A stretch of DNA of 64,000 nucleotides from NCBI GenBank assembly GCA_001599595.1, contig BCHH01000022.1, forward strand, positions 77,705 to 141,704, given 5' to 3'. Below the pieces are notes generated by a model. It was given only the letters and a program-made list of their open reading frames with translations, did not search any database and was not told the DNA's origin. Both the position numbers and the translations under genes were made by a program. Numbering within the stretch: the first letter of the stretch is position 1; every line of letters begins with the position of its first letter. This DNA comes from Beverwykella pulmonaria. Taxonomy: Eukaryota; Ascomycota; Dothideomycetes; Pleosporales; Melanommataceae. Positions 32,649 through 43,362 of this stretch are shown in pieces.

Positions 32649-33375
32649 TCATAGCCGCTTGACCAAGCATATAGCATGGCCTTGTCGTCCCACCTCTCCA
32701 CTCGCTCCACCGTCTAACACCCCATCGCAGAGCTGGAACCCAATCCTTTCATAGAACCTTCGGGCATTCACATTCGACGCGACCATTCCAAGATGAACTC
32801 CCACAACTCCTAGCTCGCGTAACTTCTGAAGAAAGGTATCCATCAGCTTCCCCCCGTACCCATTGCCTTGGAATTCAGGCAGAACATTGATGTGAAGATG
32901 TGCCGGATATTGCTCGAGCAAATCAGGTGATGACTGCAGCATGTTACATTCAGCAGCATAAACTGCTCCCCGCAAATCCTTTACATCATCTCGTTCCATC
33001 ATCGGATTGTCCGTTACAATCTCTGGTTTCGGAACAAGCTTAGGGTCCACCATAGGTACAAGGACTTCTTTCCACCTCTCGATGAGATGGGTAGTAGATG
33101 AAGTCCCGATAATGTAGCCAACGGCCCTCCCACTTCCGTCGTCAAGAACGAAGCACGTGCTCGGAGTGAGCAGAGCGTAGGCTTTGAACCAGATGTAAGA
33201 GCCGATAGTACGTGCGGGCTCAAAGTTGACACTGCTGTCGATGGTCGTAAAGAACTATCAAGAGATATATTTTTCAGAAAGAGAGATCATGGAGGTGGAT
33301 GCTCTAGAGACTTACAATATGCAGTCCATTGTCCCAATCCGAGGCATTATATGGTCGTATAAACGGCAACGACAT
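32649..33375 (-). CDS. GNAT-family N-acetyltransferase, 221 aa
   Basis: Exon 1 is 33375-33316 (M-S-L-P-F-I-R-P-Y-N) and exon 2 is 33254-32649; the 61-nt intron has a GTAAGT donor. The GNAT core is present: strand F-V-L-D-D-G-S-G-R-A-V-G-Y-I-I-G, the strand L-H-I-N-V-L-P-E-F, the acetyl-CoA pyrophosphate loop Q-G-N-G-Y-G-G-K-L-M (Q/R-x-x-G-x-G/A type), then N-A-R-R-F-Y-E-R-I-G-F. The insertion between strands and the V-x-x-N-x-x-A-R-x-F-Y-E signature resemble fungal homologues of the bacterial hyaluronidase/O-GlcNAcase-linked acetyltransferases. Substrate unknown; probably cytosolic. Divergent from the Zn2Cys6 gene with 600 bp between starts. Confidence 0.85.
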
Positions 33376-33972
33376 GATGGTGCGTTTCTTCGAACGGAGT
33401 GACAATTTAAAAATCGATGGTCTCACTTTCACGCTAGGTTGGTCTCTACTTCCCTTGTGCAATAGCGTTGCTGAAGTATCGAATTAGATCAGGAGTGTGC
33501 AAACTGGAGGAAGTGAGGATTGATAACGTACTCGCGGACTATTCCTAGCCTCATGAGAGAATTTTCTCAATGCCTAATGGAGAATTCCTGCACTAAGCTA
33601 TAGAGGCAAATGCGGATGGGCTCAGTCCGATGAAGCCTGCTATGAATGGGACGATACAAGCATGTTGCAAGTAGCGCTGAAGTGATGTACGGGGAAACTT
33701 CGCTAAGCTACAATGAGACTAGCGTGAAACCTAAGACTTATATGTAGAATCACAATGAGAAAAAGCAAATAAAGAATCATCAAAGGTTTTTGACTTCTTT
33801 CCTCATATGCTTATACGTACAATGGATGCAAGATCGAACGGGTTCAACACACTATCACACGTGATCCAAGCGCGTCGGCATTTTCTAGATAGAAGTCTCC
33901 GATGTCGCCGACTCTTGCACTCATCCATCCTCCATCTCAATCCACGAAATGCAGACTTTTGGCCACGCGTAG
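33376..33972. other. Divergent promoter region
   Basis: Shared upstream region of the GNAT gene (minus) and Zn2Cys6 regulator (plus). No operator-like repeat was identified by eye. Confidence 0.4.
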
Positions 33973-35847
33973 ATGTCAACCACCGCCAACACGCCCATTC
34001 AGATTCGGCCGTATCGTTCCCACAGAGTTCCAGCGTGCACGAGATGCCGATCTAGAAAGATCCGTTGTCATATTGACATACCTGGTGAACCGTGTCTATC
34101 ATGCCGGGAACGACGTCTCAAATGTCAATACGTGGATGCGACAACGCCGACCGACGAAAATGGAGCGAAGCCTCCAAAACGTCGCCGACTCAGCAATGGA
34201 GACAAGGAGAATCCGACACGTCCACGATCAGCACCCATCCTACACAAGCACTCTACTCATCCTTCCGCGTCTATTATGTTAGCACCGCATGTTGCTGAAG
34301 ATGTCGACATCCTTCAAAGACACATCTCACAACACAGACCGCCGGGGGGTGAGGCTTCGGATCCCTATCAGACTTTATCCCATGACACCAGAAACCCAAT
34401 CGTTTATCTCACGGTCCCTCGATATCGAACAGGCCTACGCCCAGAGATTGGGGCCGGCAAAGAGCAACTGGAGATTCTTGAGCAGATTCTGGGCCCTTTT
34501 AAAAAGGAGGTTGTCGAGCTTTATTTCAGCCATGTCCATCATCACTTTCCCGTTCTCGACGACGAGACTTGTTCAGCGTTACGAAGAGGCCCTAGCGACT
34601 CCATGCCAAAGAACGTGGTGTGTGTTGTCTACGCTATTGGAGCACCACATTGGAGAAGGTCAGACACCCTGAAAATGCACGCAAAGCCAGATTCCCATTA
34701 CGTTTGGAATAAGGCCATCTCCGCGGTTTTGGAAGACTTCCTTTCACCCAGCATGGCCACCGTATCTGCCGCTGTTCTCGACCAAGTGGGACGACCGTCT
34801 GTCTCAATTGTTGGTAACACGACGCTATGTGGGCGGACCGTTTCACTAGCTCAAACCTTTGGTCTGCATCGAGATCCATCCAAATGGGATATAACACACG
34901 ACGAGAAATTAACGCGCATTCGTTTGTGGTGGGGTGTGCTTATCACGGACTACTGGACTAGTATCGCGTATGGGGCGCCTCCACACATCGCCAAAGGCTT
35001 CTATGACGTGCCCAGGCCTACCCTCGAATCACTCCTTTCGACGAAGGCAACAATGACGCAAAAATATGCATCTACATGCTTTCTCCATCTGTGCGCCCTC
35101 ACAGAGCTTCTGGGTGATATCTTACCACTAGTTTATCGCATAAACCCGGACCCAGAAGAACTCTCCCACGCCGTCCAGCGGTTGAAGGTTGTTCTTAACG
35201 ATCTTGAATCGCAACTCCCTGAATGGCTTCCACTGCCAGATCGCCCCGGCTCAAGTAACCTCTGGTTTTGCTTTCTCTCTATGCGGCTACTACTTAGCCG
35301 CGTCGCTTTAAGGGCGGCGGTTCTAGTGGGGGACACGAGCTTGGAACGTACTCGGTTAGATGAGTTGCGGGCTTCCTCATCTGCAGTTCTTGATCTTATC
35401 CTATACCTGGGGGAAAGTCAATTCCAAGACTTTTGGTTTCCATACGCCACGCACCTTCTTGTGCATGCGGTCACGGTCTCTTTACGGTGTGCCGTCGATT
35501 ATGGTGCACCAATGGATGTTAGAATGGCTTCTATTTCACGACTGGAACGATTCATATCCCACATTCAATTTGCCTACGACAACTATGACTGGGATATAGC
35601 ACTGTACTGCTTGGAAAGATGCGCAGATCCCGTGGCCAAGATTTCGTCGCTAGCTGCTCGGGAGTCCTCGCCGCCTCCTGATGCTGAAGTACCCGGTTCA
35701 AGTGTAGATGGAGAAGCTCAAAATAATAGCACAGTGTTCGATGATTCGGCATTTTTAATCTCAGACATTTTGGACCCGAACGAATTCGACCTCTCTTGGG
35801 AGGCTCTGTGGGATACACCTTCTGCAATGACGAATTTTTCGCTGTGA
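33973..35847 (+). CDS. Zn2Cys6 transcription factor with fungal-specific domain, 624 aa
   Basis: Single exon. The DNA-binding binuclear zinc cluster is at residues 22-51 with spacing C-x2-C-x6-C-x8-C-x2-C-x6-C (Cys 22, 25, 32, 41, 44, 51). A short basic linker follows (P-P-K-R-R-R-L). The middle-homology (Fungal_trans) region starts near L-Y-F-S-H-V-H-H-H-F-P-V-L and includes A-Q-T-F-G-L-H-R-D-P-S-K-W and R-I-R-L-W-W-G-V-L-I-T-D-Y-W. The acidic C-terminus (F-D-D-S-A-F-L-I-S-D-I-L-D-P-N-E-F) could be an activation domain. The next gene starts 210 bp downstream on the same strand; such pairs are often regulator and target, which is an inference here. Confidence 0.93.
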   Translation: MSTTANTPIQIRPYRSHRVPACTRCRSRKIRCHIDIPGEPCLSCRERRLKCQYVDATTPTDENGAKPPKRRRLSNGDKENPTRPRSAPILHKHSTHPSASIMLAPHVAEDVDILQRHISQHRPPGGEASDPYQTLSHDTRNPIVYLTVPRYRTGLRPEIGAGKEQLEILEQILGPFKKEVVELYFSHVHHHFPVLDDETCSALRRGPSDSMPKNVVCVVYAIGAPHWRRSDTLKMHAKPDSHYVWNKAISAVLEDFLSPSMATVSAAVLDQVGRPSVSIVGNTTLCGRTVSLAQTFGLHRDPSKWDITHDEKLTRIRLWWGVLITDYWTSIAYGAPPHIAKGFYDVPRPTLESLLSTKATMTQKYASTCFLHLCALTELLGDILPLVYRINPDPEELSHAVQRLKVVLNDLESQLPEWLPLPDRPGSSNLWFCFLSMRLLLSRVALRAAVLVGDTSLERTRLDELRASSSAVLDLILYLGESQFQDFWFPYATHLLVHAVTVSLRCAVDYGAPMDVRMASISRLERFISHIQFAYDNYDWDIALYCLERCADPVAKISSLAARESSPPPDAEVPGSSVDGEAQNNSTVFDDSAFLISDILDPNEFDLSWEALWDTPSAMTNFSL

Positions 35848-35989
35848 AAATAGTCTTTGATGGCCACCCCGACATGTGACTTCTCCGTCCGGTTTCCCCC
35901 GTATTCGTTTTCCGACGGGAAACTCCTCAGTACCGTATCAGTTGGCTCATAATCAGTTTGAATTCTGCGATTGCAGTCTTTGTTCATTG

Positions 35990-35998
35990 TATATATAT
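35990..35998 (+). promoter_or_regulatory. Putative TATA box of the decarboxylase gene
   Basis: TATATATA run about 60-68 bp upstream of the ATG at 36058, at a plausible distance for a short 5' leader. It also limits where the preceding gene's transcript can end. Confidence 0.35.
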
Positions 35999-36057
35999 GC
36001 GCGTAGTCAATAATTCTTCTTCACTAATCATTCTCTCCAATTTTCGTTCCTGGAATC

Positions 36058-37482
36058 ATGGCAGATCTCTACAATCAAATCGATGAAGCTCAGCTCCGAA
36101 GCGATGCTTCCTCTTCTCTCCTCACTTATGGGACTAAGTTTCACCCGGACATCATCGTCCATGCGAAGGGCATCTACATCTACACAGCCTCCGGTCATCG
36201 CATGCTGGATTGGACATCTGGCCAAATGTCATGTCTGATAGGTCACGGGAACCCGGAAATCGTAGAAGTCATCACCAAACATGCAACATCCCTTGATCAC
36301 CTCTTCAGTGGCATGTTATCACCGCCTGTTATTTCACTTGCAAAACTATTGACGAATCTGACTCCACCTGGATTGGACAAGGCTTTTTTCCTAAGCACCG
36401 GCGGGGAGAGCAATGAGGCTGCAATTCGATTGGCAAAGTTCTACACCGGAAAATATGAGATCGTAGGCCTTAGTGCAAGTTGGCATGGAATGGGAGGTGC
36501 CGCTGTTGGTGCACAATATCACTCCGGACGCTCAGGGTACGGGCCTGTGGTGAGAAATTTTGTCCTGCACCCAACTTATAGAAGCTGAACAATGAAGCTC
36601 CCGGGAAATTTTGCGCTTCCAGCCCCGAATGCCTACAGAAGCATATTTCGTCATGCTGACGGTTCTCACGACTGGCGCACTGAACTCGAATACGGGTTTT
36701 CACTCATCGACCGCCAGTCCTGCGGCTCTCTTGCAGCCATCATCGTGGAACCAGTCCTGTCTTCTGGAGGAATGCATCCGCTTCCTCAAGGCTATCTTAC
36801 AGCTTTGAAAGAGAATTGCGAGAGAAGGGGCATGCTTGTGATTGTTGACGAAGCTCAAACAGCGATAGGAAGAGCTGGCGACATGTTTGCTTTCCAGCAT
36901 GACGGAGACGGGTTCGTTCCTGACATTCTTACACTAAGCAAGACGCTTGGAAATGGGATACCTCTCAGTGCAGTCGTCACGAGTGACAAGATTGCCAAGT
37001 TCGCAAAAGAGGCTGACTTCACTTTCTACACCACACATATCAACGACCCGCTCCCGGCCGCCGTCGGTGACAAGGTGCTCGAAATCGTCGTTCGTGACGG
37101 TTTAGTCGAGCAATCTCGGAAGCTAGGCGCGGTTTTGCAAGCTGGACTACGACGTTTAGAGGAACGCTATGGATGCATTGGCGATATCCGCGGTCGGGGC
37201 TTGATGGCGGGTGTGGAGATAGTCGGGGATCGAACGACGAAAGAGCCCGCGCTGGGACTAGGTGATCGGATTGGTACGAGGATGACTGAGCTGGGACTGT
37301 GGGCTCAGTTAGGCACTATGCAAAGTTTCTCTGGAGTATTTAGGATCGCGCCGCCTATTACGATTTCGGATGATGAACTGCAAGAAGGATTGGACATTAT
37401 GGAGAGAGCGTTTGCGTCCACGGAAGGGACAATGCCGTTGTATACGACAGCTATCGAGACTTTGTTACAGGCTAATATGTGA
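36058..37482 (+). CDS. 2,2-dialkylglycine decarboxylase-like class III aminotransferase, 458 aa
   Basis: Two exons, 36058-36549 and 36598-37482. A 48-nt intron (donor GTGAGA, branch-like GCTGAAC) removes an in-frame TGA and joins G-P-V to L-P-G-N-F-A-L-P. This is a PLP fold-type I enzyme. The cofactor Asp lies in I-V-D-E-A-Q-T-A-I-G-R (about residue 248) and the Schiff-base Lys in L-S-K-T-L-G-N-G (about 279). The strings S-T-G-G-E-S-N-E-A-A-I-R, S-W-H-G-M, V-E-P-V-L-S-S-G-G-M and Y-T-T-H-x-x-D-P-L-P-A-A-V match dialkylglycine decarboxylase more closely than ornithine or GABA transaminases. That enzyme decarboxylates 2,2-dialkylglycines coupled to transamination of pyruvate. Substrate is inferred from family only. 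Probably cytosolic, and possibly controlled by the Zn2Cys6 gene just upstream. Confidence 0.88.
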
Positions 37483-37718
37483 GTAAGAGAAGAGGCAGGT
37501 GAATTGAAAGACTTGATACCTTTTGAGTCTCTATACGTATGTCGAAATATCGCCATATTCTTCTCCTAGCTAATCTCAACACTGTGTTACCTTCTCCATG
37601 AAGCTCAGCCTCGCTCTCTTGTCCTGCTCTGTCCTGACCCCAAGCCCCCGCAACCAATCTATATTATCATCTGCCTGAGATTTCAATTAGCCTTCACTCC
37701 ATCTTTCTTTTCTCCTTC

Positions 37719-38600
37719 ATGGCAAGTGGCATGGAGGATCTAGCTGTTATAGCGTCTATCATTACAGTCGCAGGTCTTCGCATCTCCAAAGAAATAGTCG
37801 TTTATGCCGAAGCAGTCAAGTGTGCAGACAAGCGACTGAAAGAAATAGCGGATCGTGTTCGCCTCACACCAGTTATTGTCCGCCATATTGGGGATCTTTT
37901 CAATAACGATGAATATCGGGGTACGCTTGCGCAGAAGGAGATGCGGACGGCGACTGAGTGCCATCTTTTTCGGTGTAAGGACGCCTTCAAGAAGGTGGGT
38001 GAGTGTGTCAAGAAAGAATAGTAAGTGTTTCACCTCTTTATGTCAGGATACCTCATTGGAAGGGGGATGGGTTACTCAAAAAGTCTTTTAGGATATCGAA
38101 TTGGCGGCATCCATTACAAGAACGAAAATTAGAGCTCATAGACGCCTGTTTAGAGCAGCTCAAGAGCTCGCTGCACATCATGCTTAGCATCGTGAAGAAC
38201 AAGAATTATCTCAAACAGGTAGCGGAGCAGAAGTGCTTACTCGTACCTCTAGCCAAGTGAGCCCTTTCCATCTTTCTCCCTACCATGCTGTTGTCTAATG
38301 CTTCATTGCTTTAGAGATACGCGATTTCTTGTAGAAATCGAAGGCTTTAGACGCGCCAAGGATATCGCGGATGCGCGATATAAGGAATTACAGGAGAACT
38401 ATGGCCAGCTACTACAGTCTTTGGGATGTATAGACATGATCGAGACCCACAGATCTTCGATGTACAGCTCTTATAAAACTATTCGCCCCATCCATAGTTT
38501 CCCGAACACCATCGATCGACCATGTCATCAAGTCGCAACCTCCAATTATGTTCTCTACTTTTTCTCAAGATTTAAGGGAAACAAACACTTGTGTACCTAG
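37719..38600 (+). pseudogene. STAND-type fungal N-terminal domain gene, probably broken
   Basis: Exon-like pieces 37719-38020, about 38092-38256 and 38315-38600. The first reads M-E-D-L-A-V-I-A-S-I-I-T-V-A-G-L-R-I-S, then A-D-K-R-L-K-E-I-A-D-R-V-R-L-T. This is the amphipathic N-terminal helical domain found on many fungal STAND/allorecognition proteins. The second continues with K-L-E-L-I-D-A-C-L-E-Q-L-K-S-S-L, and its 58-nt intron into exon 3 is clean and in phase (donor GTGAGC). However, splicing exon 1 (donor GTAAGT at 38021) to the only frame-compatible acceptors of exon 2 makes a TAG codon at the junction. Exon 3 then ends without a downstream NB-ARC or NACHT domain. I read it as a truncated or dead copy; a 100-115-residue N-terminal product is still possible. 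Confidence 0.5.
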
Positions 38601-39022
38601 GCGGCTCCTGCAGCTGGGCGAATATGAAGAGAACATCAGATACCACTCAAAGGATAAGCAGCACGAAAACCAAATTCCCAGATGTTCAACCAGTAGGTTT
38701 CGCAATGGATCTAAAAGAAGGCGAATTTTAAATTCAACCACTCCTAAACTATACCACCGAAATGCAGCAACTTTTGCGCGCCACCTCTGCTGTCACTCTT
38801 GTGAGAGAGACACAACAACTAATTGAACGATAAAAATATTCTAATTTGAGCTGAGAGAGACCAATGGTAAGGGGAACTAAAGCGTGGAAAGAGGAGCTTC
38901 ACAATCGGCATCAAACACTGTTGCAGAAATCTACGCTCCAGTTGATAACGTGATCACCTCTATCTCAGAATCAGTATTCTCAGCGCCGGATTCTGGCCCA
39001 TGCACTTATTTAATTCCTAGGC

Positions 39023-39954
39023 ATGTCTGAACATGCCGGTCGATATCCGCATGAGGATGGAGTCTACCACATACAGCCACCAACACATAATCAATACCCC
39101 CCAAGACCAATATCATGCATCTCAACGATCTCAAACTGAACTCCAAGTAGCTCAACCTATAGCAGCGCAACAATTGTTGCATGTTGCCCAATCCTCATAA
39201 GCTGAAGCTCAACTAGATCAGATTCGGCCATCCAAACAAGAACAATTCTAAACCAAAGTCGTCATTCAATCTCACATTCAATCGAAACGCATCATAAACA
39301 TTAGTCATGACAATTCTTCCAGACCTCAGAATCTACAGTGTTGCCTATATGGCCAAGTATGGACAATTCCAACATGTTCGCGAACTCACCATCCGAACAG
39401 CATTCCATCACGCTTGCCCAACAAAACTCAGATCAGGTGTCCAGGACAGCTGTCTACTTTTTCTCTCCGCAGTCTTACTCTCCGCCTCCTATGCAGCCGA
39501 AGTTTCACACCCGAGAATCTTCCTATGCGTCCCAAAATATACAACCCCAACCCGCGCAGACACCTTCATCCGCTCCTTCGGCCCCAGCGCAAACCTACCT
39601 ACCAGAAATCAGCACGATGACACCTCCACCCAATTCCAGATCAATGGATCCATATGAGGCGCAAGCAAATTAACCATTGCTTCGAGGAATAGTGCACCTG
39701 CCTAGCCTTGGAACTTCGTCGAAGGGCTCCATGACTGAAGTTCTTATGTGCCATCATCTAATTGCGGACTCTACGCAACTCGGCAAGTACGATCACAACC
39801 ACAGCGAACCAAGGGGGTAAAGCGAGGGCTTTCAGATGAAGAAGATGGTGGTAATAGCAGCAGCGATTTCGCCCACGGTTATCTCGCCAATCTTGATGTT
39901 GGGGTCGACTTCTGCGAGAAGGGAGCAAGGGAGGCCATATGTATAGGCGTTTGA
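39023..39954 (+). pseudogene. Decayed Pro/Gln/Ser-rich gene
   Basis: The plus strand shows coding-like sequence across frames from an ATG at 39023 (M-S-E-H-A-G-R-Y-P-H-E-D) to a TGA at 39952-39954. Pieces: a Gln-rich part (Q-R-S-Q-T-E-L-Q-V-A-Q-P-I-A-A-Q-Q-L), a Ser/Pro part (S-P-Q-S-Y-S-P-P-P-M-Q-P then E-I-S-T-M-T-P-P-P) and an acidic end (L-S-D-E-E-D-G-G-N-S-S-S-D-F). The C-terminus is Y-L-A-N-L-D-V-G-V-D-F. In-frame stops (for example the TAA after A-Q-A-N near 39670) and at least two frameshifts separate them. The composition suggests a transcriptional regulator tail, but no DNA-binding domain is found and no family is assigned. Confidence 0.5.
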
Positions 39955-40543
39955 TTGATGCTGAGATGGTGGCAGTATATGTGGAGTTTGCTTGTGTGTG
40001 ATGAATTGCATACCTGTTTAAGATATGGAGAGGGAAAATGGAATGGGAGGCGGAAATATATAAATACCTCTTGACGGGGAGAGATGCATTGCAATACTAT
40101 CGTGGAATTGGATATGATCCTAATATAATGCATTTGTACAAACATACAGCACTACGGACCACCGCAGTGCATTCTCGCCGGGCGAAACTGACGGGGAGCT
40201 CAAAACTCAACCTCTGTATGAATCAAATCCCAGATTCCATTTCCCAAATCCGAGCGACGCCGCCTAAGCTATACCTTGCGCAAATCATATATGGAGGAGA
40301 ACCAGAAAGGGAATAAACGCCTTCCTGACACCGTAGCCGTCTAGCCAACAACAATATACATATAGACCACAATTTTCTGCAATGAGGACGCTTACATAGA
40401 TCTTTGGAGAAGATATCTTTCGCAAGGCAAGGGAGAAAATATCGATGGGTCTTCAAGGATGGCAGAAACAGAGAGATACAGAGAAAGGTTGGTGGAATCT
40501 GCCTTGTATTCGAGAGTGGATAATAATGATGGCTTGCTTAGTC

Positions 40544-42589
40544 TTAGTCCACCTTGATAGATTTGTAAATCTTTAGGACGAAGAGCCAGCTAGCAAAGAA
40601 ACCAATGGTACCTACAACAATCACGTCAGCGAATCGAATTTTCGACGGAAGGGGGAGAAAAGTTACCAGTAAGAATGAAGAACAGCAAGCTCAAAAGCGC
40701 ACTGTAACCCAAATACAAGACACCGGATGTCCAGCTTCCGAAGCTGACATCCTTCGCCCAGTACAGAAGCGCGCTGGCGAAGACGTAAAATGCGCTTGCG
40801 CCCGCAGTGCAAAAGCTCCTCCATTGCCAATGATAGTTTTCCGCACAGAGCAGGAAGTAGATCATCAAGACCGTTACAGCAGCGCTCGTCATGATCATGA
40901 GTCCGTAGCAGATGAAGAGGAACCCAAACATGTAGTAGACCTTCGAGAACCAGATCGAGTTCATGATGAAGTAGAGCTCGACAAAGATGGCACCAAAGGG
41001 CAAAACACCTGCTAGAGCCATCGAAGGAAGAGGTCGGAGGTAGCCGCCAGAGGGGGGGATTTGACGCGGGATCTGGTTAGTGTGTACTGGTGCTTCGACG
41101 ACGGGCTGCTTAAAGCCGATCCAGGAACCTGCTAAACTAAGTGGAACGCTGATGACGAACCAGATGATCACAAGGACCAGCATAGTGGTGAAGGGAACGG
41201 CTCCAGAGGCACCCCGACCCCACACAAACAAATTGAGCAGGAAGAAGGTCGCGAAGACCAAGGCTGGTAATGCAACAGGCGTGTAGAAGAAACAGAGCTT
41301 CCAGGACTCGCCGTGAAAGAACTTGTAGAGGCGCGAGGAGACATAACCGCCGACGAAGCCGAACAGCGTGTAGAATATGATTATGACCGTGCCGAGGGCG
41401 CCGCGATTGCTTGGCGATAAGAATCCGAGGAGCGCAAATGCTGTCTATGAGTTAATAAGACGCCATGATGTTATTACCGGCGCAACTCACCAATCGTTAG
41501 ACCAGCCATCATAAAGAGCTGAGCACCATTGCCGACGACAACAGCTAGAAATAAGGGATTCTTCGGAGGTCGGAAAACGTCCCCGTGGACCAACTTCCAG
41601 CCAGAATCCTCTTGCACGCCATCCTCAACTGTTTCATTAGGGCCGAAGTCCTCAAGGGCGAATTGGTCGAGTCTGTTGTATCTCGCGATGTCCTTCTTAA
41701 GGGTACGCACGAGAATGGTACTGACCATACCAATCAAGAATACTACAATAACGGCGGAGTTGACAAGGGAGAACCAGTGGATCTTTGCATCGTAGACATG
41801 GAGATATTTGTCCCATCGGGTTGCAAAAGGAGTGTCGCTGAGCCTCCAATACACGCCGTACGTAAAGGTCACGCTAGTGTCTTCATTCTCCGAGAGCTTA
41901 ACGGGGGCGCTCTTGTCTCCACATGTTGCTGGTTGTCCTTCACCGTTATATTTAGAGTCGCGGAATGAGAACGGGTCCAGGAGCACACCAACGACGCGGA
42001 AGTTGTCTGGTCCAGCCTCATGGTAGTCAATCCAAATGTCGTAGTGGTTGTTGAACGTGGGCTGGTCGCGTTCCACCGTGCCAAGCGCAAATCCAGGGCT
42101 ATAAAACGGGTCATCGTCGCCCACTCTTACATGTTGCGCAGCCGGCAACCCATCTATCAGCCAGTTCAGGTCGTATCCTTGGAATATCCTGTTGTTCACA
42201 AATTTGCTGTCCAGGGGGGGAAATGTCTGCGCCGGGCACAGAGCTTTGCAGCTTTCATTCTGGCCCATCTTCAGCTCGAACGGACTGGTCTGTATGCGGT
42301 CCCCGAACAAGATACTCCCTAAGCTTTCTCGAACATATTCAGGGCCGCCTTCGGGCTTGCAGAAATGAAAGGGCGGGTGGTAGTAATCAAAGGAGAATAC
42401 GGAGCGTAGTTTGGGATCGCTTTGGGAATTGGCTGGCGTTAGGTGGTTGACAAACAGGGGGACTTTGTCGCCAATTTTGTAGGATGTCGGCGCGACGCCT
42501 GGGAAGTAAAATGCAGAGCCTGGCAGCGGCGCGAGCGCGAGCAGCGAGGCCAGGATGGCGCCGGAAGGCGTTATACGGGAGCGTCGCAT
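40544..42589 (-). CDS. Transmembrane 9 superfamily protein (nonaspanin/EMP70), 646 aa
   Basis: Exons 42589-41491, 41440-40667 and 40611-40544; introns of 50 and 55 nt. The frame could start one codon earlier at GTG, but ATG at 42589 is used. A signal peptide (L-A-S-L-L-A-L-A-P-L-P-G-S-A-F-Y-F-P-G) leads into a lumenal domain with F-D-Y-Y-H-P-P-F-H-F-C and N-N-H-Y-D-I-W-I-D-Y-H. Nine hydrophobic helices follow, with F-G-F-V-G-G-Y-V-S-S-R-L-Y-K and Y-L-L-C-A-E-N-Y-H-W-Q-W-R-S-F typical of the family (the tract reads F-L-L-C-A-E here). The C-terminus K-I-Y-K-S-I-K-V-D carries the K-x-D/E Golgi-retention signal and is restored only by the last splice. Nonaspanins sort membrane proteins in the Golgi/endosome, and in fungi affect adhesion and copper handling. 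Confidence 0.95.
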
Positions 42590-43362
42590 CACGGAAATGT
42601 GTAGTAATTGACGAGTGAAGGGGGAGGAGGTATGGCGGCGGGCGCTGTAGAGTGGCGATTCATGTCAGCTCAGTTTCCATCAAAGGGAGGACAGCAAGGC
42701 ACCTACAGATCGCCCGCGGGCTACGGCCTCGGAAGACTGGCGCAGAAAGAGCGGTAGAGGGGTGAAGTTATAGTGATGGATTGGCGGGCAGTTTGGCGTG
42801 GTTTGGCGTGGTGGCGGGTGTGTATGGGGGCGTAGGTGAAGTGGGTAGAATTGTGGTGAGCTTGTTCCTTCATTGAAAGCTGTCCGCTGTCCCTAGCTCA
42901 TGGTGGTGCGCCTCAACCCCCAGCCACGCCAAGAAAATCCACTCGCCAATCACAGCCATGGGCATAAAAAAAGCTCCAGCAATGTTCACCACCACGCGAG
43001 CACGTAACCTGATTACTTCTACCGAGAGGACAAAAGCATCTTCCTGAGGGATTCTTGCGCATTTCACGGCAATGTCCACTGAATCACAATCTAGGATTCG
43101 ACAGTGAGTCAGGCAAGAAGTGTGCAGGCTGAGAATAGAGTCAGAGGAGTTGGATATTCAGTCGTGCACGCTCGAGTCCCTCCCCCAATTCCACCATCCC
43201 TATTTACATCAATCGTGATGTTCCGGTACGCCGAAGCGATTTCAGACCTCCTCACAAACATGCATCCCAACTTGCATGCGAAAGAAAACCCAATCAATGC
43301 GCTGTTGATATCAAGAATACAAAGAACACCGGCAAAGACACGAACAGAGGAAACGCGTTCGT
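42590..43362. other. Intergenic between two minus-strand genes
   Basis: Promoter of the TM9 gene and 3' flank of the NCS-1 gene. G-rich repeats near 42786-42820 (GGCGTGGTTTGGCGTGG). No gene recognised. Confidence 0.4.
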
